Assembly: GCF_029168945.1 (NCBI RefSeq)
Contig: NC_083605.1
Location: 72,682,969 to 72,746,968 of the forward strand
Reading direction: 5' to 3'
Source of the DNA: Cannabis sativa
Lineage: Eukaryota; Streptophyta; Magnoliopsida; Rosales; Cannabaceae
DNA: 64,000 nt
Positions 46,848-57,702 of this stretch are shown one piece after another. Made by a program: the position numbers and the translations under genes. Within the stretch, counting starts at the first letter, position 1; each line of letters opens with the position of its first letter. Under the pieces are notes generated by a model that had not been told where the DNA came from, ran no database searches, and saw only the letters and a list, made by a program, of their open reading frames with translations.

Positions 46848-49196
46848 ATGAAAATTACATGAAATATGGGATTTCATAACAAAGTTAGAAAAATATGGCA
46901 TTTTTAAGTTTGCCACTCTTTTATGACATTTTTTTACATTTAAGATTTTTTATGGTATTTGATATGCCATATTTTTATAAACTTATTATCCAATCCCATA
47001 TTTTATGTTTTTGTTTTTAGCTTAATTAGTTTTATTTATTTTTTAATTTATTTTACACTTACATTTTAGGGTTTCTTTTTATTTGAAAAATTTACACCAA
47101 ATATTACATTTTTTTTCAAACATTGCATTTTTTAATTTGACAAGAACATTTTATTTTTATACTTTTATTAATTTTTTTTTCTTTTTTACTTATTGAAACT
47201 TCAAAAAGTTTTTTTTTTTGTCTTTTTTATATATTTTTTAGTCAATTTTGGCTCTCTTTTTTCTTTTCAACTTTTAAGTCCTACTTTTTTTTTTCTTTCT
47301 TTCGCTTATCTCTCTCTATTTTTTTTTTTAATTTCTTTTTGTGTCTCTCTTTTTTTTTTTTTTAAATTTTTTTTCTCAACCTAATTTTTTTTCTCTTAAT
47401 ATATATAATAAGTGTACATTTTTTTATTTCATTTTTTTTTTTACAAAAATTAAAGTTGTTTTTTATTTAAACTACTATTTATTTTTTTTTTTTGTTAAAA
47501 ACTAATTATTCCATTAAAAACAGCAGAAAAAAAAAATCAGTTTCATCAACATCATCCTGAAAAAAAAAAAACAATATAAAAAATCATAATCTAAAAAGAA
47601 TCCAAACTTTAAAAACTAGTTTCATCAACATTGAAAGAAACTAATAATTTCATTTAAAGAATACAAAAAATAGTTTCATCAACAAGATAATGAAAAAAAT
47701 TACAATTTAAAGACGATAATAACTTTAAAAACCAGTTTCATCAATATTAAAAGAAACGAATTATTTCATTAAAAGAGGCAAAAAAAAAAATAGTTTCATC
47801 AATAACATAATAAAAAATACACAATGCCTAATAACTAAACTTTTACAAATTAACGATACTAAATTTAAAAACCAGTTTCGAACATATAAATTTTATATCA
47901 ATACCTAATAATCAAACTTCTAACTTCATTCTTTATTTTGGCATTTAATTTTTTATTTGCTTGCTCAAAAATTAGAGTTAATTTAAACATACAATATGCA
48001 GCAAATATAACAAAGAGAATCATAAATTAAAATGAAAGAGAAAAAAAAAAAGAAACAAAGAAAATTAAAGAGACAAAAGTGCAATAAAAACCATAAAAGA
48101 ATAACAAAAAAAAAAACAGTGGAATGTGAGAAACCAGTTAGTAAAACAACCAAAATAAAAACAAACAAATAAAAACCAGTTTCTTGAAATAAATTAATAA
48201 AAAATTGAATAAAATTCAATTATGAACAACAATAAAAAAAAATTAGTTATAAAAACTAGTTACTTAAAAAAACCAGTTATGAAAATAATAAAATAATATG
48301 TGTGTCAGAAACTGATTAATTAAAATAAAATAAAAATTGTTGTTCAAATATCATACAATAAGAAAACTGTTTTTATACAAACTAAAAAACATATAATAAT
48401 ATCATAAAAATTGAGCAACCCTATTAAAGAACAGTTAAAATCTGTGAAACCAGTTTCGACATGTGAAACCAGTTTTGACGTTATAAAAAATCATAACAAA
48501 ATACAAATGTTAATAATAAAGTTAATTGAAACCAGTTTCATCAGACAATCAAATAAAACCATACACACATAAATATACAAAAAAAAAAATACTAATTACA
48601 AATATAATCAAAACAACACATAATGCCTACCAATAATTTAATAACAAAATATAAATGTAAGTTTCCAACCTAGAAAAAAAATAATAAAAAAGTAACTTGA
48701 AAAAAATTCTAATAACATAATGAAACTATTTTTTTTATTCTTTTAATGAAATTAATAGTTTCTTTCAATGTTGATGAAACTGATTTTTAAAGTTTATATT
48801 ATCTTTAGATTATAATTTTTTATATTGTTTTTTCTTCAGGATGATGTTAATGAAACTGGTTTTTTTTTTCTGCTTTTAATGAAATAATTAGTTTTTAACA
48901 AAAAAAAAACAAAGGAAAAAAATAGTACTTTAAATAAAAAAAAAACAAGTTTAATTTCTGTAAAAAAAAATAATATCTATAGTTGAGATCATTTTTATTT
49001 ATTTTAGTATTTTATTTTTTAAAAAAAGAAATAATAAATAAAAAGAAACACAAATTTAAAGTTTTTTATAGCATTCCTCAAGACTTTTTCCCATATTTGT
49101 AAGTTTTTTAAAAAATGCCATATTTAGTGTAATTAAGTTTTTATGCCATATATATCAAAACTTATCTTTATTTTCCCATATTTTTGTAAATAGCCC
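46848..49196 (+). mobile_element. Non-autonomous MULE, family M2, copy 1 (2349 bp)
   Basis: Starts ATGAAAATTACATGAAATAT and ends GTAAATAGCCC, with the identical 9-mer TTTTATTTG on both sides (46839-46847 and 49197-49205). Its terminal regions are long, diverged inverted repeats. TTAAAAACTAATTATTCCAT, CAGTTTCATCAACATCATCC and ATTGAAAGAAACTAATAATT at left (47490-47660) recur inverted at 48718-48900. The middle is a field of ACCAGTTTC/ACCAGTTATG motifs. Open frames here (for example 47983-48219 minus) are hydrophobic products of A/T runs. No transposase. It ends about 120 bp upstream of the FdC2 start codon. Confidence 0.9.
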
Positions 49197-49205
49197 TTTT
49201 ATTTG

Positions 49206-49603
49206 TTACCTACTATATCCACATGTAGTGTAGTGATGTAAACATGGATAGAGAAATAGAAGAATACCCTCTATTTTCATTTAAGTATATTTATCTTCAA
49301 ATAAAATTTAATTTAAGTATATTTAGTATTATACTTAAATTATTTTTACGCACTCACATAATAAGATATAATTTCAAATATAATAGATTTGTATTCTTTA
49401 TAGATAGATGTGTAGATTCATGAGAAAGATAGGACAAAATTTTGATTGGAGAAAAATGAAAAACTATCATGAAGTGATAGGGATAAACTTAGTAAAATAA
49501 TTTAAAAATGAGGTAAACATAATAAATTTTGAAAAAGAGGGTAAAAATTAAAGATATCAAGTTAAAAGAGGTATGTAGTGTAATTTCTTCCTGTAAATAC
49601 GGG
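49206..49603. other. Spacer between transposons
   Basis: AT-rich, no gene or bounded repeat seen. Confidence 0.5.
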
Positions 49604-49903
49604 CAGAACCGGGCCTAAACATAGGCGGGCTAGGCTTGTACCTAGGACCCACATTTTCTGGGGGCTCAAAATAAAAACTGAAAGATTTCATTAGGTTTTT
49701 ATTTAAGTTACATTAAATGTATTGTACACAACAAATATTGATAGTTTGGTTAGTTGGATTGTATGACACATTACACATGGTGTGTGTGGGTTTGAGTCAC
49801 ATGACACTCTTTTTTAATATATTTTTTTGGTTGTATATTTTTGAAAGTGAGGACCCCAAAATTTAAATAGCCTTATGCTTATATATTCTTAGGGTTGGCC
49901 TTG
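49604..49903. mobile_element. Degenerate hAT MITE
   Basis: The left end CAGAACCGGGCCTAA and the reverse complement of the right end (CAAGGCCAACCCTAA) are both variants of the common plant hAT terminus CAGGGCCGGCCCTGA. The flanking 8-mers AATACGGG and AATACAGA match at 6 of 8 positions, as expected for an old insertion. Non-coding, 300 bp. Confidence 0.65.
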
Positions 49904-49914
49904 AATACAGATCG

Positions 49915-50690
49915 AGCTTTCTGACATGACACGAAACCGGTATGAGCCTAGAAGGCACGAGCATGACTAGGCACAAAAAAATATGAGCTTGAGCACGACA
50001 CGACACGATACTACAAATTGACACGACACGACACGAAAAATATGTCTGTAAGCACGACACGACACGAGAAGCACAAAAGACACAACATATAAGCACGAAT
50101 AGCCTAGCCTGAAAAGTACAACATGTGGCAAGCCCGAAAAAGCACAATACGAGATATTAAAAAACTTAATAATTTATAATAATAATATATAAATTTATCA
50201 ATTATAAATAAATTAAAATAATAATAAAACTTAAATATAATATTGAATATTTTAATTATATAATTAAAACTATTAAAACATAAAAAAATGTTAGGTTATA
50301 TATTAATTTATTTATAGGATTTAATATAAAAATTTAAATATTTATAAGTAAATATTTAAGTTATGCTAATAATTCTTTTATATGATTATTTATAAAATAT
50401 TATTAAAATGCTATATAAATATAACTAAAGCTATAAAATATACATATATTTTAGTAATTGTAAAAAAAAGTATAAAAAAGCTACAAATTTAAGCACAACA
50501 CAAAAATATTGGACTTACTAGTTGTGTCGGGTTTATTCTTTAAAAATATTGACACGATATGAAACAACTCATATTTTGTTGTGACAGAACTTATTTTCTA
50601 AAAAATATAAATAAATATAGATCAGACTAACACGACACGCACTTAGAATACTCTGCACGTGCAGACCAATTTTTTTGTCGTAAAATAATC
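49915..50690. repeat. CACGA-rich repeat, probable decayed transposon
   Basis: GCACGACACGACACGA-type runs occur at 49992-50070 and ACACGACACGCAC near 50630, separated by AT-rich sequence with TTGTGTCGGGTTTATT near 50522. This layout is seen in a plant hAT-like family whose ends carry GTGTCGTGTCG words; the decayed element at 14580-15055 has similar words. Ends not determined. The minus frame 49863-50147 is an artefact of the repeat. Confidence 0.5.
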
Positions 50691-50959
50691 ATGGAACCCA
50701 AATAAACAACTAGAATAAGCATTGGAATTATGACTTTTCCTTTTCTAGGTGGGATTAGGACATTTACAAAAATAAAATTTGTTCCTAAAATTACAATTTT
50801 ACGGATTTACAATTTTTTTGAATACATTTTTACGACATAAGACAAAAATATCAGTTTCTGTACAAAAGAAAACAAAGTTGTATAATAACATTGGAGGCCG
50901 AAAATTCCACAGCCCAAAAAAAGGCCCAAAGGACCGGTCCTTCAAGACTATAGCAATAA

Positions 50960-53280
50960 GTGAAAATTACATGAAATATGGGATTTCATAATAAAGTTAG
51001 AAAAATATGGCATTTTTAGGTTTGCCACTTTTCTATGGCATTTTTTCACATTTAAGTTTTTTATGGTATTTGATATGCCATATTTTTATAAACTTATTAT
51101 CCAATCCCATATTTTATGTTTTTGTTTTTAGCTTAATTAGTTTTATTTATTTTTTTTAATTTATTTTACACTTACATTTTAGGGTTTCTTTTTATTTGAA
51201 AAATTTACACCAAATACTACATTTTTTTTCAAACATTACATTTTTAATTTGACAAGAACATTTTACTTTTATACTTTTATTAATTTTTTTTTCTTTTTTA
51301 CTTATTGAAACTTCAAAAAGTTTTTTTTTTTTTGTCTTTTTTATATATTTTTTAGTCAATTTTGGCTCTCTTTTTTCTTTTCAACTTTTAAGTCAGTTGC
51401 TACTCTTTTTGTTTTCTTTCTTTCGCTTATCTCTCTCTATTTTTTTTTTCTAATTTCTCTTTGTGTCTCTCTTTTTTTTTCAATTTGTTTCTCAACCTAA
51501 TTTTTTTCTCTTAATATATATAATAAGTGTACATTTTTATATTTTATTTTTTATTTAAACTATTATTCGTTTTTTTTTTGTTAAAAACTAATTATTCCAT
51601 TAAAAACAGCAGAAAAAAAAAAAAAAAACCGGTTCATCGCATCATCTGAAAAAAAATATAAAAAATCATAATCTAAAAAGAATCCAAACTTTAAAAACTA
51701 GTTTCATCAACATTGAAAGAAACTAATAATTTCATTTAAAGAATACAAAAAATAGTTTCATCAACAAGATAATGAAAAAAAATTACAATCTAAAGACGAT
51801 ACTAACTTTAAAAACCAGTTTCATCAATATTAAAATAAACGAATTATTTCATTAAAAGAGGCAAAAAAAAAAAAATAGTTTCAACAATAACATAATAAAA
51901 AATACACAATGCCTAATAACTAAACTTTTACAAATTAACGATACTAAATTTAAAAACCAGTTTCGAACATATAAAATTTATATCAATACCTAATAATCAA
52001 ACTCCTAACTTCATTCTTTATTTTGGCATTTAATTTTTTATTTGCTTGCTCAAAAATTAGAGTTAATTTAAACATACAATATGCAGCAAATATAACAAAG
52101 AGAATCACAAATTAAAATCAAAGAGAAAAAAAAGAAACAAAGAAAATTAAAGAGACAAAAGTGCAATAAAAACCATAAAAGAATAACAAAAAAAAAAACA
52201 GTAGAATGTGAGAAACCAGTTAGTAAAACAACCAAAATAAAAACAAACAAATAAAAACCAGTTTCTTGAGATAAATTAATAAAAAATTGAATAAAACTCA
52301 ATTATGAACAACAATAAAAAAAAAATAATTACTTAAAAAAACCAGTTATGAAAATAATAAAATAATATGTATGTCGAAATCGATTAATTAAAATAAAATA
52401 AAAATTGTTGTTCAAATATCATACAATAATAAAACTGGTTTTATACAAACGAAAAAATATATAATAATATCATAAAAATTGAGCAACCCCATTACATAAT
52501 AGTTAAAACATGTGAAACCAGTTTCGACATGTGAAACCAGTTTTGACGTTATAAAAAATCATAACAAAATACAAATGTTAATAATAAAGTTAATTGAAAA
52601 CCAGCTTTAATCGTACAATCAAATAAAAACATACACACACACAAATATACAAAAAAAAAAAAAATACTAATCACAAATATAATCAAAACAACACATAATG
52701 CCTACCAATAATTTAATAACAAAATATAAGTGTAAGTTTCCAACCTAGAAACAAAATAATAAAAAAGTAACTTGAAAAAAAATTCTAATAACATAATGAA
52801 ATTATTTTTTTTTATTCTTTTAATGAAATTAATAGTTTCTTTCAATGTTGATGAAATTGATTTTTAAAGTTTATATTATCTTTAGATTATAATTTTTTAT
52901 ATTGTTTTTTCTTCAGGATGATGTTGATGAAACTGGTTTTTTTTTTTTCTGTTGCTTTTAATGAAATAATTAGTTCTTAACAAAAAAACAAAGAAAAAAA
53001 AATAGTAGTTTAAATAAAAAAAAAAACAAGTTTAATTTCTGTAAAAAAAAAATAATATCTATAGTTGAGATCATTTTTTATTTATTTTAGTATTTTATTT
53101 TTTTAAAAAAGAAAAAATAAATAAAAAGAAACACAAATTTTAAGTTTTTTATGGCATTACTCAAGACTTTTTCCCATATTTGTAAGTTTTTTAAAAAAAT
53201 GCCATATTTAGTGTAATTAAGTTTTTATGCCATATATATCAAAACTTATCTTTATTTTCCCATATTTTTGTAAATAGCCC
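50960..53280 (+). mobile_element. Non-autonomous MULE, family M2, copy 2 (2321 bp)
   Basis: Collinear with 46848-49196 from end to end and in the same orientation, with similarity of roughly 95% by eye and differences mainly in homopolymer lengths. It has its own perfect 9-bp target duplication TAGCAATAA (50951-50959 and 53281-53289), so it is an independent insertion and not a segmental duplication. The same central ACCAGTTTC motif field is present. It ends 80 bp before the first ABRE of the LEA gene. Confidence 0.92.
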
Positions 53281-53360
53281 TAGCAATAATGCCAATGAAC
53301 ATAACACATGCCCAAAGAGTAAAGACCCATAAGAACCGACATCCTTTGATCCTTTCTTCC

Positions 53361-53484
53361 ACGTGTCAACTAACTTCTGCATGTACAACACGTGTCACGT
53401 TACGTGTCGTCACCCCATCTCTTCTACCAATTATGATCATTATCCTTATTGAACCTTGTCTCATTTTCCAAATCTATATATAAA
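53361..53484 (+). promoter_or_regulatory. ABA-responsive promoter of the LEA gene
   Basis: Three ABRE cores ACGTGTC lie at 53361-53367, 53390-53396 and 53402-53408; the second is in ACACGTGTCAC. A TATA box TATATATAAA is at about 53475-53484, leaving roughly 55 bp to the ATG. Clustered ABREs are the binding sites of ABF/AREB bZIP factors and fit a desiccation/ABA-induced LEA gene. Confidence 0.8.
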
Positions 53485-53541
53485 GTAATTCATAGAGTTT
53501 AATAAAGATAACAAAGATAGAAAAATAGCAAAAATTAAAGG

Positions 53542-54010
53542 ATGAAGAGTGCAAAGGAGAAGGTCAGCGACATGGCTAGCTCTGCCAAGGAGCATGTAAC
53601 CACATACAAAGCCAAAGCCCAAGAAAAGGTACTAAATATATATACACAACACATATTATACTATACATAATATATATCATATCATAGAAATTTTTAATTT
53701 GATTAATTATTATTATTAGGTAGAGAAAGCTTCAGCAAGAACAAAGGAGGAGAAGAAGATGGCAGAGGAGCGTAGAAAAGCAAAAGAGGCTGAAGCCAAG
53801 ATGGAATTACATGAGGCCAAAGGGAGACATGCAGCTGAGAAGCAGCACCACCAACACCACATCTTACATCAAGATCCACCCCTTGTTGGCACCACCACCA
53901 CTACCACCACTACCAATCCCCTCCACGGCCACCATGCCAACCCCATCACTGGCGTTACTAACCCCACTTATCCCACTGGAACTCACTTGCCAGGGCACAA
54001 GCATTTGTAG
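53542..54010 (+). CDS. Group 4 late embryogenesis abundant protein (LEA_1 family)
   Basis: Exons 53542-53628 and 53720-54010 join in phase to 125 aa. The N-terminal two thirds is a charged amphipathic helix region (MKSAKEKVSDMASSAKEH, then KTKEEKKMAEERRKAKEAEA-like sequence) typical of the LEA_1 domain. The C-terminal third is Gly/His/Thr/Pro-rich and disordered, with a run of eight threonines, HHQHH and NPITGVTNPTYPTGTHLPGH, the usual tail of short LEA4 proteins (Arabidopsis LEA4-1/LEA4-2). These proteins are unfolded in water, gain helix on drying, and protect enzymes and membranes. The ABRE cluster just upstream fits ABA and drought control. The 91-bp intron position after QEK is consistent with the family as I recall it. 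Confidence 0.93.
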
Positions 54011-54707
54011 AAGCTTTCAATTCATAATATATAAAATTAATATGCAATATCTTGTTTTTGTACTTTTGAATTGGTTTGTCTTTATTTTCTTCTTGTATTA
54101 AGATATACCCTTTTATTGTATGTGATAAGGGCATCTATTTTCTCTGTACTATTTTTTTTCCTATATATAGTAAGACCTAGTTTCCATAAATTTAACAATC
54201 ATTCAACAAGCACTTGAGAATTCATGAGAATGAATCCAAAACTATAGGTCCAAATAAAAATAATAATTTCTTATAATCTGAAATCAAGACACGAAAAATA
54301 AAAATTAATTAATTAATTGAATATGACTTTTTATTTAATTGAGGTGTCGACCATGTATATATGCCTTTAAATTAAGTAATTAAGTCGAGTGCATATTTGT
54401 TACTCCATTAATAATAATGGTTTTTGTTTTGGTTGGAAACATTATCTAAAAATACGGAGAAATATACGCTTAAACAAAAAGAAAAATGGGAGAAATACTA
54501 AAAGGGTGCTAAAATTATTCTTAAGCCTTATTTTGCAGTGATTCTAAATACTTTCAGTATCTAATAACAAAATAGATTAAATTTTTTTAAAAAAAATTAT
54601 GAAAATATTGTCATTATATCGCTCGATCATGAACTTCATGCACAAACAAGACAAACAATGCAATGAATCAAGTCATTATCGAACTAGTGGTTGTACGTAA
54701 TATCACC
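54011..54707. other. LEA 3' flank
   Basis: 3' UTR and AT-rich intergenic sequence. No other feature seen. The frame at 53811-54101 is a shadow of the LEA coding exon. Confidence 0.5.
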
Positions 54708-55059
54708 TGTTTACTCTTCGACCAGAACAGCCGTAGTGGCTTTATATTTTTATTAAGTTAAAAAGAATCGATTAGTTGTACACTAATGTGTTCTCAAACA
54801 CAATCTCTTAATAAAGCTTTTGCTTCAATTACGTACATAATTATCTTACTTGAACTGGATCAAACACATCATCAGTCATTACAATTCTTTTTTCTCTCTT
54901 CTTTTCTTTATAAACTATAGCTCACTAATTCTTCTAATCATCTCTCTTAAAAACTGGTACCATGATATAAAGGGTTAGCTATATATAGCCTTTGTTTCCA
55001 AAACAATTACTGTCATAACAGATATAGTTAAAACAGTTAGAAACTGTTAAAAGAAAACA
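54708..55059 (-). mobile_element. 3' LTR of a minus-strand Copia relic
   Basis: Ends TGTTTAC and GAAAACA (inverted TGTTT/AAACA) bound 352 bp. On the minus strand the purine tract AAGTGAGGA lies immediately before the LTR start, and a TATATATAGC TATA-type box is inside. The position relative to the RNase H relic at 55206-55652 (about 150 bp past its stop) is as expected for a Copia 3' LTR. Confidence 0.7.
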
Positions 55060-55205
55060 TCCTCACTTGATGACCAATCACAACAATTATTCATCTTAAT
55101 TATTGAGATTAAGAGAGAGTTATTTCATTAAGATTTGAAGTTGAAATGGTATTGAATCCTCATCTAGCACTTGAGGGTGTTTACTAAGTCTTTATCTGAA
55201 CTTAG

Positions 55206-55652
55206 CTAACTCTCATACTTCGTCATCTTGTCTGCAAGATTTTCTTTTATCCCAAATTTTTTCACATTCACTTCCTTCTCTGCTATGATGTCTCGTATAA
55301 AGTGTAGTTTAATATATATATATGTTTGGACCTCTTATGAAATATAGGATTCCTCATCAAATGTAGTGCACTTTGGTTATCACAGTGAGCTACTATGTTT
55401 TCTGATTTGAACCCCAACTCTTTTGTGAAACCTTTAAGCCAAACAACTTCTTTTATGGCCTCTGTTGCAGTAATGTATTCTTGCCTCTGTAGATAACAAA
55501 GCAACCACCTTTTGTAGGTTGGATTTCCAACTAACACATCCACCTAAAATTGCAAAGGCATGTCTAGTGATGAATTTTCTTGTATCTATGCTTCCAGCAT
55601 AGTTTGAATCGACATAGCCATTTACTTTAATTTCATCTTTAGACTTGTTGAC
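55206..55652 (-). pseudogene. Ty1/Copia RNase H relic
   Basis: The minus strand encodes the end of Copia pol: VNGYVDSNYAGSIDTRKF, AILGGCVSWKSNLQ, STEA, then EYITATEAIKEVVWLKGF, VAHCDNQSALHL and FHKRSKHI, and finally RDIIAEKEVNVKKFGIKENL ... ADKMTK with a stop at 55206-55208. Two single-base frameshifts (at the STEA/EY junction near 55490 and near 55290) and loss of everything upstream make it non-functional. It is a different Copia family from the relic at 4160-5026, as the motif wording differs. Confidence 0.88.
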
Positions 55653-55657
55653 ATAGA

Positions 55658-56690
55658 TGTTTACTGAGATTTTTGAAAATTAATAAATTAGAGTTTAAGA
55701 AAGATATAAAACAATAAATAATAAACATATAATTTTTACGTGGTTCGGACATTAATAATCCCTAATCCACAAGTCCGTTGTATTAGCCTTGCAAGCAAGT
55801 GTTTGAATATTACAAGTGTTTACAATATAAACCCTAGCTCTGTACTCCTTTTGCTTTTCTTGAAGAAGAAGAAAGCTAGTAGAAATTTTAGTAGAGGTTC
55901 AGTAAGTATGAAAATTGTTAGGCTTACATGTGGGTAAGGGCATTCTCTTTACTTACCTAGGATTTCGTACTACTACTTGTTGCAAGAGTAAAAGAATACA
56001 ACTGGAAATCTGACCGTCCTACATTGAAGAAACTTCTTGATCATGCGGTGTGCAAAGCCAGTGGCTAGTACTATTTGGATATAAGAAACATATTGCTCAA
56101 ATATTTCTCCTTTACCGAACACTCTCTAGACAGGTCGTTGGGCAAAAGGCATGTTCAGAGGTGCATACACATACTACCATGGCCGGGCATAGGGGCAAGA
56201 TTTGATCTTGTGTCAGAAAAAAGTGTAACTGTTTGTAGGTCGATTTCCATATGGAACTGACGTGGCCATTCACCTTGAGGTAGCAATCACGGTCCGCAAC
56301 CAGTCCGTAGAAATCTTCACTCAGAAATCATTTACTTGAGTCGTGTTCCAAGACTTCTTGGAGATGGAGACGAATATGGTTCTTCTACGTTCCAGAGATG
56401 CTGCTTGAGCTGGGGACGACTCTCCCCGTCGAATATCCATAAAGCTCCTCCCGAATTACCAAGATATCTCTGCGAGGAAAATTAATAGTTAACTCTGCTA
56501 ATCCGGGAGGTTGACAAATCTCCTTCTCTAATCATGCTAGGAGCCTGCAACCTTTTCTCAAAAACCATCTCTGCCAACACTCAGTTGGCACCGACCAACA
56601 CGGCAACAACCAATGCAACAACAACCAACATCAAAATAACCAAAAGGGCACTAGGCATTTTTGTGGTATTAATCATTGCAGTTCACTAAA
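55658..56690 (-). mobile_element. LTR-like or unclassified retroelement sequence
   Basis: TTTTTACGTGGTTCGGAC at 55733-55750, after an AT-rich AACAATAAATAATAAAC stretch, has the same layout as the LTR end at 21277-21400, suggesting a minus-sense LTR. The part at 56000-56650 is much less AT-rich. Its minus strand near 56640 could start a hydrophobic, signal-like peptide broken by a stop. I do not recognise a protein. It abuts the broken 5' side of the Copia relic, so one insertion may have interrupted the other. Confidence 0.4.
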
Positions 56691-56955
56691 AAGAATCAAA
56701 TTAGATTAGAAAATTCGATTGTGGTGAAGGATGAAAGGATGAATTTTTCTTATTAGTTTGTGTTGAGTTGTGAATAATAATTATGTATGTTATACATAAT
56801 GTGATGAAATTAGTTAAGTTCTATGAACACATAAGTTTCACTAGTTTTATACCGCTAATTAAAACTTGATCTAATGGATAAAAATAAAACATATATAATT
56901 AACAATTAAATGTCACCTTTATACATTTAAAAAAAAAATGTCACCTTTATAATTA

Positions 56956-57342
56956 GGCTAATTAGCAATTTTTCCCCCTGAACTTTGACATATACCAAAT
57001 CATGTCCCCTGAACTTTTTTAGCCGTTAAAAATTCCCCATGAACTATTGAGATTGTTAAATTTAAGGACTTTTGTTTAATTTCATTCAATTTTACTGTTT
57101 CAAGTACTAAATCATGCTCCCCAAACTTTGATATCTACCAAATCATGCCCCTCAAACTTTTATATGTATTAAATCATGCCCCCTGAACTTTCATCCATGT
57201 TAGAATTTTTTTACTAAAATTAGATAAAAGTCCTTAAATTTAACAATCTTAATAGTTCAGGGGGAATTTTTAACGACAAAAAAAGTTTAGAGGCATGATT
57301 TAGTACATGTCAAAGTTCGGGGGGAAAAATTGCTAATTAGCC
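56956..57342. mobile_element. Foldback MULE MITE, family M1, copy 2
   Basis: Starts GGCTAATTAGCAATTTTTCC and ends GGAAAAATTGCTAATTAGCC, a perfect 20-bp inverted pair at the ends. It is flanked by the identical 9-mer TTATAATTA (56947-56955 and 57343-57351). The arms are inverted copies of each other (CCCCTGAACTTTTTTAGCCG against CGACAAAAAAAGTTTAGAGG and so on). Homologous to 19343-19740. It is the better-preserved proof that this family makes 9-bp duplications. Confidence 0.92.
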
Positions 57343-57702
57343 TTATAATTATGAGTGAATTATTTTGTTAGGATTGAATGATTGATACATCATAATTGTT
57401 TGTTTAAGCAATAATCGTGTATTTTGGTTTGGCAATATTAATGTTCGTACTGTATCAACATATTTTGTTATTTTAGTAGAGGAAAACCAATGGAATTCAA
57501 ATGATATAATAACAAAAAATGAAAAATGTAAAAAACAACACTAACTACATTTTGTTACAACGTAATTTAAAGTTTGATAAAGTTAATTTTTCAAAAATTG
57601 AATTCTATTTTTTATTGGAGTACTTTTCTTCTTTCCTTTCATACTTTTATATTTGCAAGTTTCACCTAATGGTACAAAATTAGTATAAAATTATGTAATC
57701 AT

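Noticed and set aside
47983..52301. Nearly identical 77-78-codon hydrophobic minus-strand frames in both M2 MULE copies (47983-48219 and 52068-52301)
   Set aside because: Sharing is explained by the recent common origin of the copies. The protein is a Phe/Leu-rich translation of A-rich runs with indels in homopolymers and no motif.
46848..53280. Segmental duplication as the source of the two 2.3-kb repeats
   Set aside because: Homology stops exactly at the element ends and each copy has its own 9-bp target duplication, so transposition explains them.
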